Part shown: piece by piece, positions 8,913 through 16,887 of the stretch | How positions within the stretch are numbered: the first letter of the stretch is position 1 | Layout of the letters: the number at the start of each line of letters is the position of its first letter | NCBI GenBank assembly: GCA_000403295.2 | Contig: KE159605.1 | Span: 2,006,193 to 2,070,192 of the forward strand | Direction of reading: 5' to 3' | From: Lachnospiraceae bacterium M18-1 | Lineage (GTDB): Bacteria; Bacillota; Clostridia; Lachnospirales; Lachnospiraceae | DNA length: 64,000 nt | The notes under the pieces: generated by a model | The model's database searches: none | Seen by the model: only the letters and a program-made list of their open reading frames with translations | Told to the model about the DNA's origin: nothing | Program-made: the position numbers and the translations under genes

Positions 8913-9032
8913 CCGTCCCAGTCGTCCGTTGAACGTAGGTCCTAAAACATGATATCCGGTAAAAGTTCTTGTCATTATGCACAATTTCTGCCCATCATTT
9001 CACAGCACTTTTCACATATTTTTCAAAACATC

Positions 9033-9061
9033 TTGACATTATTCATGACACATCTTATAAT
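9033..9061 (+). promoter_or_regulatory. Consensus sigma-A promoter of the riboswitch operon
   Basis: TTGACA and TATAAT match consensus in all twelve positions and are 17 bp apart. Transcription should start near 9068, about 10 nt before the riboswitch P1 stem. Confidence 0.85.
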
Positions 9062-9075
9062 GACGCTTAGAAATT

Positions 9076-9188
9076 AGCTTGTATAAGTTCATGATTGGAT
9101 GAGCGTGTCTACCAACTGCCGTAACAGTTGACTACAAGTCTTCGGAATACCCGAAGATTTTTAGTTGATTGTTACGGCAGTTTTTGTG
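9076..9188 (+). ncRNA. Guanine-class purine riboswitch with terminator
   Basis: The three-way junction aptamer is clear. P1 pairs 9078-9083 with 9133-9138, P2 pairs 9087-9092 with 9099-9104, and P3 pairs 9113-9118 with 9125-9130. L2 ends in GG and L3 starts with CCG, so the loop-loop contact is kept, but both loops are 6 nt rather than the usual 7. J2/3 reads GTGTCTACC and J3/1 has the C (9132) that pairs with guanine-type ligands. A 21-bp helix between 9114-9134 and 9162-9182, followed by a T-run, would destroy P3, so ligand binding should prevent termination (an ON switch). A small hairpin (9139-9157) sits between. Confidence 0.85.
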
Positions 9189-9420
9189 TTTCCATAATTT
9201 GACTGCCGGCATGGAAAAACAAATCTGACGCGTTTGACATATGCATCTTCCTTTGCGCACGGAATATCGCAATTTCTGTAATGATAAAGACAGCGCTGTA
9301 AATACGCTGTCCTGTTCTGAACAGTTACATTCATACCAATCATGCAGCTTATCTGGTCAGCGTACACGCTGACGCTATTTCACACAGTAAAAACAAACTA
9401 CGATTTAGTGCATTAAAAAG

Positions 9421-9449
9421 TCCCCGCAGCCAGCTTCGCGGGAATAAAT
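9421..9449. repeat. Repeat A, shortened copy 2
   Basis: TCCCCGCAGC followed by AGCTTCGCGGGAATAAAT joins the two ends of repeat A with the middle missing. It sits just before the ribosome site of the deaminase gene and may affect its translation. The 230 bp between the riboswitch terminator and this copy contain two more perfect hairpins (one is GTCAGCGT-AC-ACGCTGAC) but no gene. Confidence 0.5.
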
Positions 9450-9463
9450 TTGGAGGAAAAATC

Positions 9464-10822
9464 ATGAGCAGCTTATTGATAAAAAATGCTTCTGCCATTG
9501 TGACCTGTGATAAAAATGACGCCGTATTGGAAAATTCCAATATTCTGATCGTTGACGGTGTCATTACATACATGGGCCCTGAACCTCAGTCAGCGGATGA
9601 GACCATTGACGCTTCCGGCTGTATTGTCTATCCCGGATTGATCAACACGCATCATCACCTTTACCAGACGTTCAGCCGGAATCTGCCCCAGGTGCAGAAT
9701 ATGGAGCTGTTTGACTGGCTGACAACACTCTACGAAATCTGGAAAAATCTGGACGGCGGCATTATTTACCACAGTTCCATGGTGGGAATGGGCGAATTGT
9801 TAAAGACTGGCTGTACCACCTGCTTCGACCATCATTATGTATTCCCCGGCGGTAATTCCGGAACGCTTCTGGAATCTCAGTTTGCCGCGGCAAGGGAGCT
9901 GGGGATCCGCTTCTACGCATCCAGAGGAAGTATGGACCTGAGTAAAAAAGACGGAGGGCTGCCGCCGGACAGCGTAGTCCAGACCGTAGATGAGATCTTA
10001 AAAGATTCCCGAGATGCGGTAGAAACATACCACGATCCGGCGCCGTTTTCCATGGAAATGGTGGCGCTGGCCCCCTGTTCCCCGTTCAGCGCCAGTGAAG
10101 AGCTCTACCGTCAGTCCGCGATCCTGGCAAGGGAACTGGGCGTGCGCCTGCATACGCATCTGTGTGAGACCATAGATGAGGAAAATTACGTACTTGGGAA
10201 ATATGGAAAACGTCCGCTGTCCTATATGGCGGATATGGATTGGGTCGGAGACGACGTCTGGTACGCACATGGAATCCACTTTAATGATGAGGAGCTGGCG
10301 CTGCTGGCAAAGACCGGAACCGGTGTCGCGCACTGCCCCATCTCCAATATGAAGCTCTCCTCTGGTATCTGCCGGATTCCTGATATGCTGAAGCTCGGGG
10401 TTCCGGTTGGCCTGGCGGTAGACGGAAGCGCAAGCAACGACGGGTCTAATCTCCTGGAGGAACTGCGCACGGCATTCCTTCTGCATCGTCTCAATTCCAG
10501 TAAGCTGGCCCCCAGCGGATACGATGTGCTGAAGACAGCCACCAACGGCAGTGCAAGAGTGCTGGGCCGTGATGACATCGGTTCTCTGGAAACAGGAAAA
10601 GCAGGAGATCTGTTCCTGATCCGCCGCAGCCGCCTGGAGCTGGTCGGAGCTGACCTGGATGTAAAGTCTATGCTGGGCACGGTAGGCATAAAGGGTGCTG
10701 TGGACTACACCGTCGTGAACGGAAAGGTCGTGGTGAAAAACGGGGAACTTGTGGGAATTGATGAAGAAAAAGAAATCAGGGCCGGCAGAGAACTTGTCAA
10801 TGATTACCTGAACCGGATCTGA
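9464..10822 (+). CDS. Amidohydrolase, 8-oxoguanine deaminase / TrzN-like family
   Basis: A 452-aa amidohydrolase superfamily member (subtype III deaminase). Metal ligands are visible: NTHHHLYQ at 62-69, THLCET near 230, YAHGIHF near 270 and DGSASNDGSN near 320. This pattern is that of 8-oxoguanine deaminases and hydroxydechloroatrazine ethylaminohydrolases, which release ammonia from purine- or triazine-like rings. The upstream guanine-class riboswitch and downstream purine permease support a purine substrate such as 8-oxoguanine, guanine or isoguanine. It would act in the cytoplasm. The start has a GGAGG site 7 bp upstream. Confidence 0.8.
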   Translation: MSSLLIKNASAIVTCDKNDAVLENSNILIVDGVITYMGPEPQSADETIDASGCIVYPGLINTHHHLYQTFSRNLPQVQNMELFDWLTTLYEIWKNLDGGIIYHSSMVGMGELLKTGCTTCFDHHYVFPGGNSGTLLESQFAAARELGIRFYASRGSMDLSKKDGGLPPDSVVQTVDEILKDSRDAVETYHDPAPFSMEMVALAPCSPFSASEELYRQSAILARELGVRLHTHLCETIDEENYVLGKYGKRPLSYMADMDWVGDDVWYAHGIHFNDEELALLAKTGTGVAHCPISNMKLSSGICRIPDMLKLGVPVGLAVDGSASNDGSNLLEELRTAFLLHRLNSSKLAPSGYDVLKTATNGSARVLGRDDIGSLETGKAGDLFLIRRSRLELVGADLDVKSMLGTVGIKGAVDYTVVNGKVVVKNGELVGIDEEKEIRAGRELVNDYLNRI

Positions 10823-10924
10823 TCGGCCAAACCCCTGCGGCATTTTGAAATGATATCCTGCCGGGATATATGAGATACCTTTTGGCTGTGCTTTATCGGA
10901 TTCTATATGAGGAGGATATAGATT

Positions 10925-12304
10925 ATGAGTGAAATCCAGGAAAATAAAACCAAAAAAGAAATCGACCGGGAAATGGTCTACCAGCTTGACGGAAGGCCGG
11001 GGCTGGCTACAGCTGTTCCGCTGGGCCTGCAGCATGTACTTGCCATGTTTACTTCTAACCTGGCCCCCATCCTGATCATCGCAGGCGTATGCAGCCTGTC
11101 CGGCGCCGATACGGTCATCATGGTGCAGTGCGCCATGTTTGTATCCGGCCTGACGACATTTATCCAGTTATACCCACTGAGGCTTGGAAAGAATTATCAG
11201 GTGGGTGCAAAGCTGCCTATTGTAATGGGAACCTCGTTCACCTTCGTCCCCACCGCCTCCGCCATCGGAGCGGCAGGCGGGATCGGAGCTGTTTTGGGCG
11301 GCTGCATGGCGGGAAGTCTGGTGGAAGTATTTATGGGCTTTTTTTACAAGTATATCCGCCGCTTTTTCCCGCCACTGGTCGTAGGCTGTACCCTGGTCAC
11401 CATCGGAGTCAACCTGCTGGGGATCGGCGTAGACTATTTTGCAGGCGGGGCGGGAGCCGCTGATTACGGCTCCCTGCAGAATCTCGGCGTAGCATTCTTC
11501 GTACTGGCCATTGTCATCCTGCTCCAGCGCTTTGGGAAAGGGCTTGCAAAAAATTCTGCGATTCTGATCGGACTTGTAGCAGGTTATGTTCTGGCTGCGA
11601 TCTTGGGCATGGTAGATACATCGCCTATCGCAGACGCCAAATGGTTCGGCCTGCCTCTTCCGTTCCAGTTCCATCTGGAATTTCAGCTGCCGGCAATCCT
11701 GAGCTTCGCAGCATTATTTGTAACATCCGGACTGGAAACCATCGGAAATACTTCCGGAATCACGATCGCGGGATTTGACCGGGAGGCTACGGAAAAGGAA
11801 ACCTCCGGCGCCATTCTCGCAGATGCCCTTGGTTCCACGACGGCTGCCATCTTCAATGCGCTGCCGAACACTGCTTTCGGTCAGAACGCAGGAATCGTCT
11901 CCATGACCAAGGTGGTCAACAGATGGTGTATTGCAACCGGTGCGTTTATCCTGATGATATCCGGATTTTTCCCGAAACTGGGTGCCCTGTTTTCAGCCAT
12001 CCCCAACGCGGTACTCGGCGGAGCGATCATTACCGTATTCGGCATGATCCTGATCAATGGGATTAAGATGATCTCCAAAGCCGGATTCAGCGAAAGAAAT
12101 ATTCTCGTAATGGGACTGACTTTTGCATTCGGCATGGGCGTACCCGGACACCCGGAGGCTGTTGCACAGCTTCCGGCGGCGCTGCAGTTTATTTTCAATG
12201 ATCCTGTTACGGCTACCTGTATCATAGCGATCCTGGCAAATATCCTGTTTCCGCTTAAGGACGAGAGCGATATTGCGAAGGCAAAGGAAGCGATGCTTGG
12301 ATAG
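10925..12304 (+). CDS. NCS2-family purine (xanthine/uric acid type) permease
   Basis: A 459-aa nucleobase:cation symporter-2 with about 12-14 membrane segments. NCS2 signatures are visible: GLETIGNTSGI near residue 270 and NTAFGQNAGIV near 317, the latter being the NxxxxQNxG motif that lines the substrate site. Members import xanthine, guanine, uric acid or uracil with protons. It follows the deaminase by 102 bp, most likely in the same riboswitch-controlled transcript, and would feed the deaminase. Start lies behind GAGGA. Confidence 0.88.
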   Translation: MSEIQENKTKKEIDREMVYQLDGRPGLATAVPLGLQHVLAMFTSNLAPILIIAGVCSLSGADTVIMVQCAMFVSGLTTFIQLYPLRLGKNYQVGAKLPIVMGTSFTFVPTASAIGAAGGIGAVLGGCMAGSLVEVFMGFFYKYIRRFFPPLVVGCTLVTIGVNLLGIGVDYFAGGAGAADYGSLQNLGVAFFVLAIVILLQRFGKGLAKNSAILIGLVAGYVLAAILGMVDTSPIADAKWFGLPLPFQFHLEFQLPAILSFAALFVTSGLETIGNTSGITIAGFDREATEKETSGAILADALGSTTAAIFNALPNTAFGQNAGIVSMTKVVNRWCIATGAFILMISGFFPKLGALFSAIPNAVLGGAIITVFGMILINGIKMISKAGFSERNILVMGLTFAFGMGVPGHPEAVAQLPAALQFIFNDPVTATCIIAILANILFPLKDESDIAKAKEAMLG

Positions 12305-12385
12305 GTCTGAGAAACAAGTGACCGGCCGATCTTTCGTACTCAGCTCGTAACCACTTGTTATGAATAATACAAGGGATTTTTAAAA

Positions 12386-12425
12386 AGCGGCGTATTCCTC
12401 TGAGGATCCAGAGGAATACGCCGCT
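12386..12425 (+). terminator. Strong 16-bp hairpin terminator
   Basis: AGCGGCGTATTCCTCT and its exact complement flank an 8-nt loop, with A-rich sequence before and a short ATTTTATT tract after. It closes the purine operon and insulates the following two-component genes. It could act in both directions. Confidence 0.7.
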
Positions 12426-12466
12426 ATCTGATTTTATTCCGATTGTACAGCAGCAGCTTCGTCCTG

Positions 12467-12495
12467 TAGACATTTTTTCTCCTCTGTGATATGAT
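12467..12495 (+). promoter_or_regulatory. Promoter of the kinase/regulator pair
   Basis: TAGACA and TATGAT, each one mismatch from consensus, are 17 bp apart. An upstream in-frame ATG overlaps this -10 box, which is why the kinase start is placed at 12521 behind AAAGGAGGTGG. Confidence 0.6.
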
Positions 12496-12520
12496 ATCCC
12501 ACGGAAAGGAGGTGGGCGCT

Positions 12521-13867
12521 ATGCCTGCTTTGAATGTTTTTTTATATATGTTTGCAGATTTGGTTACCGGTCACGCCATATTTGCGGTGTACTTGTTCAT
12601 CATTATGGATGAGCACGGACGGAATCGTCTGAAAAAGCTGCCCGTCCTGCTGCTCTCTCCTCTGACAGTCTCATGCATTGCCCCGGCTTTCTGCACGGAC
12701 ATTCCCGATAACTCGATCCTGCACTACTGCCTTTACTCCTGTATGATCCTGCTGATGTGCACGCTGTGGGTACAGTGGGCATGGCGTCTCGGATTTTGGC
12801 AGGCCTTTGCCGCCGCCTGCATGGCAGGTATATTCCAGGTGGCTGTGTCCAGCCTGTGTCAGGTTCTTTCCTTCAAGCTCTCTGTTCCCCTGCTGCAGGG
12901 CTCCCAGTTTGCAGTGGTATCGGCCGTCTATTTTGCCGTTGTATTGAGCACCTCTGTCCTGTTGTATCGCCTGCGTTTCGGAACCTGGTTCCGGCTGCTG
13001 CTGATGGATGAAGGCAATCAGCGCCGCACCGCCCTGCTCCTGTTCGCGCTGGAAGCTGCAATGGAGACTTTCCTCCTCCTGCAGAGTGGGGTCCGCTCGG
13101 ATTATCTGGCTCAATATTACTTCCTGACGCTGGTGATGGCTGCGCTGATGACCGGCCTGGTGATCCATCTGGCCCAGCGGTTCGAAACTGCCCGGCAGCT
13201 GGAAGCCCAGCAGGACACGATCGCCCGGCAGCAGCTTTATGAACAGGATCTGGAAGCCATCCGCCAGGAGGTGCGCAGGTTCCGCCACGACTATAAAAAT
13301 CTGCTGGCAGGCCTGTCACAGGCAGCAGCCAACGGGGAACTGGATCAGCTGCGCGCTTCCCTGTCCGAGCTGGATGCAGGCTTCGACAGACGCATCGGAG
13401 AAAAAATCCAGGTCTCAGTACAGATCGGTAATCTGCTCATTCCCCAGGTGAGGAGCCTTCTGCTGACCAAGCTGGCAGCGATGGGCGAGAAAGGGATCGA
13501 CTGCCGCATAGAGGTTCTCTATCCTATAAAAAAGGCAGGAATCGATGTGTGGGATTTCGTGCGCTGCCTGGGCATTCTCCTGGACAATGCCGCCGAAGGA
13601 GCTTTGGAGACAGAAACGCCCTGGGTGGAGATCTTACTGCTTGCCCAGGAGGAGGGGCTATCCCTGCGGGTAGCCAACCCTTATGCCGGAACCATTGATC
13701 CGGACAAAATATGGAAAGAATCCTTCTCTACCAAGGGGGAGGGCCGGGGATTGGGTCTCCCCAGTTATCAGCGTATTATATCCGAATATCCCAATGCGGC
13801 TTCCTCTACCGTCTGGACAGGAGGCGTGTTTGTCCAGGAACTGACTATACGAGGAGGGCGTCTATGA
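12521..13867 (+). CDS. AgrC-like membrane sensor histidine kinase (GHKL)
   Basis: A 448-aa protein whose first 210 residues hold about six hydrophobic segments, followed by a coiled-coil (QLEAQQDTIARQQLYEQDL) and a dimerisation helix with the likely phospho-acceptor in RRFRHDYKNLLAGL. The GHKL ATPase has an N box (LLDNAAEGAL) and a G box (GRGLGLPSY). This is the HPK10-type kinase that pairs with LytTR regulators, often for peptide sensing. Its stop overlaps the regulator start (ATGA). No AgrB/AgrD-type peptide gene is adjacent, so the signal is unknown. Confidence 0.85.
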   Translation: MPALNVFLYMFADLVTGHAIFAVYLFIIMDEHGRNRLKKLPVLLLSPLTVSCIAPAFCTDIPDNSILHYCLYSCMILLMCTLWVQWAWRLGFWQAFAAACMAGIFQVAVSSLCQVLSFKLSVPLLQGSQFAVVSAVYFAVVLSTSVLLYRLRFGTWFRLLLMDEGNQRRTALLLFALEAAMETFLLLQSGVRSDYLAQYYFLTLVMAALMTGLVIHLAQRFETARQLEAQQDTIARQQLYEQDLEAIRQEVRRFRHDYKNLLAGLSQAAANGELDQLRASLSELDAGFDRRIGEKIQVSVQIGNLLIPQVRSLLLTKLAAMGEKGIDCRIEVLYPIKKAGIDVWDFVRCLGILLDNAAEGALETETPWVEILLLAQEEGLSLRVANPYAGTIDPDKIWKESFSTKGEGRGLGLPSYQRIISEYPNAASSTVWTGGVFVQELTIRGGRL

Positions 13868-14598
13868 TTTCTATTTACATTTGCGATGACGAGGAAGCAG
13901 TCCGCCACCAGGTCAAAACTGCTCTGGAGTGGAAAATTTTTATGGAAAACTACGACATGGAGGTCGTATGCGCGGCAGCTGCCCGAGAACTTTTAGATAC
14001 CCTGGAGGACAACCGCCGGAGCATCTACTTCCTGGATGTTGACCTTAAGGATAACGAGTGGGACGGCTTCACCCTGGGGCAAGAGCTGCGGCGGCGGGAT
14101 CCTCATGGCACTCTGGTCTATATCACCGGCTACGGCGATCTGGCGTGGAAGACCTTCCAATACCATCTGGAAGCATTTGACTATATCGTGAAGGACGGAG
14201 AACAGACCGGGACCTTTGCTGTCCGCTGCCTGGAAGCCGTCCATGCCCGTCTGCAGGACGAATGCCGGGATCCGGCGGAGGTCTTTTCCCTGCGGGCGGG
14301 GGACGAGACCCGCCACATTTCCCTGGCGGATATCCTGTTCTTCGAGACCTCGCCCAAACCGCACCACGTTTTCCTGCACACAGCGGACAGCCGTTTAGAC
14401 TTTGTAGGAAGCCTGAATGAACTGGAAACCAGACTGGGAGAGCGGTTTATTCGAGTACACCGGGCCTATCTGGCGGCGTGGGACAAGATTGAGGCTATAG
14501 ATTGGAAAAGAAATAAGATTCGGGTGGGCGGACGGGAATGCCTGCTGTCCCGAACCGGAAAGGCGGCATTGAAAAAAAGATGGGGAGAGGGCTTCTGA
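13864..14598 (+). CDS. LytTR-family response regulator
   Basis: A 244-aa regulator: receiver domain (residues 1-125) with acidic pocket CDDEE and phospho-acceptor Asp58 in SIYFLDVDL, then a LytTR DNA-binding domain from about 140 (ILFFETSPKPHHVFLHT, RFIRVHRAYL). The 4-bp overlap with the kinase argues for co-translation. Two direct repeats of GTTCAGGAA, 20 bp apart, lie just downstream, upstream of the DUF6440 gene promoter, and are a plausible target. A longer open frame extends upstream but runs inside the kinase. Confidence 0.88.
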   Translation: MISIYICDDEEAVRHQVKTALEWKIFMENYDMEVVCAAAARELLDTLEDNRRSIYFLDVDLKDNEWDGFTLGQELRRRDPHGTLVYITGYGDLAWKTFQYHLEAFDYIVKDGEQTGTFAVRCLEAVHARLQDECRDPAEVFSLRAGDETRHISLADILFFETSPKPHHVFLHTADSRLDFVGSLNELETRLGERFIRVHRAYLAAWDKIEAIDWKRNKIRVGGRECLLSRTGKAALKKRWGEGF

Positions 14599-14609
14599 AG
14601 CTCTCTCCC
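14583..14609 (+). terminator. Hairpin at the end of the regulator gene
   Basis: GGGAGAG and CTCTCCC pair around a GCTT-CTG-AAGC core across the stop codon. There is no T-run, so it is at best a weak terminator; it may separate the regulator transcript from the LytTR-controlled promoter that follows. Confidence 0.4.
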
Positions 14610-14621
14610 ATACATTTGGCT

Positions 14622-14685
14622 GTTCAGGAACAATTCTGACCGTTCAGGAAATCCGGCCCACAAAAGAACCCGGCTATGGTATACT
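14622..14685 (+). promoter_or_regulatory. LytTR direct-repeat site and extended -10 promoter
   Basis: GTTCAGGAA occurs at 14622 and again at 14642, close to the two-turn spacing used by LytTR dimers. Downstream is an extended -10 element, TGGTATACT (14677-14685), with no recognisable -35 box, as expected for an activator-dependent promoter. It would drive the DUF6440 gene 47 bp further on. Confidence 0.6.
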
Positions 14686-14731
14686 TGCTTTCGCAGACAG
14701 ACAGGATAGAAATGGAAAGGAGCGTAAGCAT

Positions 14732-14917
14732 ATGGCAAAAAAAAGAGACCGTTTTGTAGAAGTTTATTCCCAGGGACTTACCAACGTGGAGAAGATCATC
14801 GTGGATACCCAGACCGGCGTAAATTATTTACTGGCTGCTTCCACCTTGACGACGGGCTGCGGAATGAGCATCCTCGTAGACGCAGACGGCAAGCCCATCG
14901 TCACCCCTATAGATTGA
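14732..14917 (+). CDS. DUF6440-like small protein
   Basis: A 61-aa basic-to-neutral protein with no signal peptide or membrane segment. The pattern GVNYLLAASTLTTGCGMSILVDADGKP resembles DUF6440 family proteins, small beta-rich proteins of unknown function in Firmicutes (the segment is from about residues 28-54, quoted here in two overlapping parts: GVNYLLAASTL and GCGMSILVDADGKP). A GGAGCG ribosome site precedes the start. It is apparently the direct target of the neighbouring two-component system, which suggests a stress or envelope-response role; that is inference. Confidence 0.7.
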   Translation: MAKKRDRFVEVYSQGLTNVEKIIVDTQTGVNYLLAASTLTTGCGMSILVDADGKPIVTPID

Positions 14918-14950
14918 CGCAAATCCAACAAATACAACATCGCATTGATT

Positions 14951-15673
14951 TCATTCTGTCTGTCCGCAATCAAAATAGGATTTTTCTTTGACCACGCACT
15001 CAAATCTCTCCAGATCCATCTTTGTCGTTATCTTAAAATTACCTTCGTCCCCAGGAATCATAGCAATATCCATCCCCGCCATAACTGCTGGCTCTGTAGA
15101 ACCGTTGATCTGCAGAATCTTATCCGGCAGAAGCCTTCTGTTTGCTTCATAATATTTTCCCAGCCGAAACACTTCCGGCGCCTGCCCCGCAAATACCTCG
15201 TTTCTTTTTACCAGCGCGGAAATCGTCTTTCCATCTTTGCTGGTATAAACAGTATCCTTCATAGGAAGCACCGGAATTACTCCGTCATGCCCCCGGACTG
15301 CCTTCAGACATTCTGTAATCTGATGATCTGAAAGCAACGGCCGGGCAGCGTCATGTATAAAAATGCAGTCCCGATTATCTGCATAATCTTTGATATCCTC
15401 TAACCCCTGTAAAATGGAAAGCTGGCGATTTGCCCCCGGCAGACAAAAGCCCTGAAATTTTTCTGCATGGTCATAAAGAGAAATCCATTTCCTGATCTCT
15501 CCCTGCCATGCAGGCTCTGCTACAATGTGAACCGCATTTATATTCTCATGGTAAAACAGCTTCTCCATCGCATAGGCAATAACCGGCCGGCCTTCCACGC
15601 TGAGGTACTGTTTCGGGATGCTTTCTCCAAGCCGGACGCCCGTCCCTCCTGATAATAAAAGAGCGATGTTCAT
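14951..15673 (-). CDS. IspD/TarI-family cytidylyltransferase
   Basis: A 240-aa nucleotidyltransferase with the signature SGGTGVRLGESIPKQYL near the N terminus, IHDAARPLL near 105 and KITTKMDLE near 215, all typical of the IspD/TarI fold. IspD makes CDP-methylerythritol; TarI and relatives make CDP-ribitol and similar polyol donors. As last gene of the glycan cluster, with a ribulose-phosphate 3-epimerase and a CDP-glycerol transferase-like gene in the same cluster, a polyol-phosphate donor role is more likely than isoprenoid synthesis. It ends 33 bp from the convergent DUF6440 gene. Confidence 0.75.
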   Translation of the reverse strand: MNIALLLSGGTGVRLGESIPKQYLSVEGRPVIAYAMEKLFYHENINAVHIVAEPAWQGEIRKWISLYDHAEKFQGFCLPGANRQLSILQGLEDIKDYADNRDCIFIHDAARPLLSDHQITECLKAVRGHDGVIPVLPMKDTVYTSKDGKTISALVKRNEVFAGQAPEVFRLGKYYEANRRLLPDKILQINGSTEPAVMAGMDIAMIPGDEGNFKITTKMDLERFECVVKEKSYFDCGQTE

Positions 15674-15698
15674 TTTATTTTCCTTTTCCGTATCTTAT

Positions 15699-15755
15699 TA
15701 AACGGCCGAGTGGCCATAGTAGGGTACCCTTTGATATACCGGCTGAATAAAATAC
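15699..15755. repeat. Intergenic repeat B, copy 2
   Basis: AAACGGCCGAGTGGCCATAG followed by the palindrome GGGTACCC and then CTGAATA mirrors the copy near 3.64 kb. It fills the 156-bp gap between two glycan genes. Function unknown; possibly a processing or termination element. Confidence 0.5.
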
Positions 15756-15829
15756 TCATAAAATTCATATTTTGAATAATCCATATGTATCTTATAAAAT
15801 CAATCATGCTTCTGGCATTTATTGTAACT

Positions 15830-16858
15830 TTAAAAATCCATTTTTGAAATCAAGTCAATGACTCTGCTGCAATATCCCCATTCATTATCATACCAAGTTA
15901 TCAGCTTTAATTTATTTCCCTCTACGGTAACCCATCGTGTATCAACAATGGATGAAAAACTTGATTTTCTACAATCAATCGATATGATATCTTCCGTATT
16001 CAGGGATACAACCTGGCTTTCGATTTGATTTAACAACTCTATAATCTCACCCTTTGATGATTCCTTGGATAAAACAACTGACATGTCGGCAGATGCAACA
16101 ATCTGTGTGGGTGTTCTATATGAAAAGGAACTAATTTTATTCTTTAATTCTGGTATAATTCGTTGTATTACCGGGCCAACCGTTGTTGTCTTAGGAATCA
16201 ATGTATCTACAGATGCTCTTCCTAATGGGAAATAATCGCTCATTTCTCCCTCACGCTTTTGCATTCTTACCGGTGCATCCATAATGTTTTGATACGAAAG
16301 CCACGGATGCAGAGTAGTTAAAAAGCAATAGTCTATTCCAATACAATCATTTATCTTTCCAAGGAGTGGTATAGTCGCGTTAGCATCGCATATACTTGTA
16401 GAAATAATCTTGTCTTTATTCACTTTCCATGATTTGCCATTATATCCCATTACATACGTAAAATCTGAATCAAAAAAAGTATTCGTTATAATACAATATT
16501 TTGCTCCGTATTCAAGGCACTTTCTTGATGACACGGCACAAGAATCTCTGCCGGAAGACTCAATCACAACATCGAAGTCAAACTTATCTCCATCCTCAAA
16601 AAAGTCTCTTTGACCATACACTTTAAAGCGCCATTTTTTTTGGTCATCAAATACACAGACAGTATCATCATCCTCCTTATATACATTGCCATCAAAAGAA
16701 CCATATATTGTATCAAATTTTAATAGATAAACCATATTATCAATCGACATGGCCGGATCATTTACCGCTACACATTGAGAATTATTTCCTCTTTCCCAAA
16801 GATTACGAAAAACACATCTTCCGATTCTTCCAAATCCGTTAATTAAAATCCTTTTCAT
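15830..16858 (-). CDS. Glyceraldehyde-3-phosphate dehydrogenase-like protein in a glycan cluster
   Basis: A 342-aa GAPDH-superfamily protein. The NAD fold opens with INGFGRIGR, the catalytic thiol is Cys157 in STSICDANATIP (the usual motif is SNASCTTNC) and the helper His is His184 in TTLHPWLS. The active pair is kept, but the surrounding motifs differ strongly from housekeeping GAPDH. It lies in the AT-rich part of the glycan cluster beside a 2-hydroxyacid dehydrogenase and a cytidylyltransferase. It may oxidise another phospho-aldehyde, as Epd does with erythrose-4-phosphate. Function is inference; family is clear. Confidence 0.75.
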   Translation of the reverse strand: MKRILINGFGRIGRCVFRNLWERGNNSQCVAVNDPAMSIDNMVYLLKFDTIYGSFDGNVYKEDDDTVCVFDDQKKWRFKVYGQRDFFEDGDKFDFDVVIESSGRDSCAVSSRKCLEYGAKYCIITNTFFDSDFTYVMGYNGKSWKVNKDKIISTSICDANATIPLLGKINDCIGIDYCFLTTLHPWLSYQNIMDAPVRMQKREGEMSDYFPLGRASVDTLIPKTTTVGPVIQRIIPELKNKISSFSYRTPTQIVASADMSVVLSKESSKGEIIELLNQIESQVVSLNTEDIISIDCRKSSFSSIVDTRWVTVEGNKLKLITWYDNEWGYCSRVIDLISKMDF

Positions 16859-16887
16859 GATCGGCCTCCCACCGAATAGTAATTATT

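Noticed and set aside
8782..8982. A 66-codon minus-strand gene upstream of the riboswitch
   Set aside because: It lies across the palindromic repeat A, has no ribosome site and the composition follows the hairpins.
9139..9162. Small hairpin plus T5 as the main riboswitch terminator
   Set aside because: Nothing upstream competes for its strands, so it would form with or without ligand. The 21-bp helix that breaks P3 is the better switch.
9998..11035. A 345-codon minus-strand frame
   Set aside because: Antisense to the deaminase and the start of the permease, with no domain or ribosome site.
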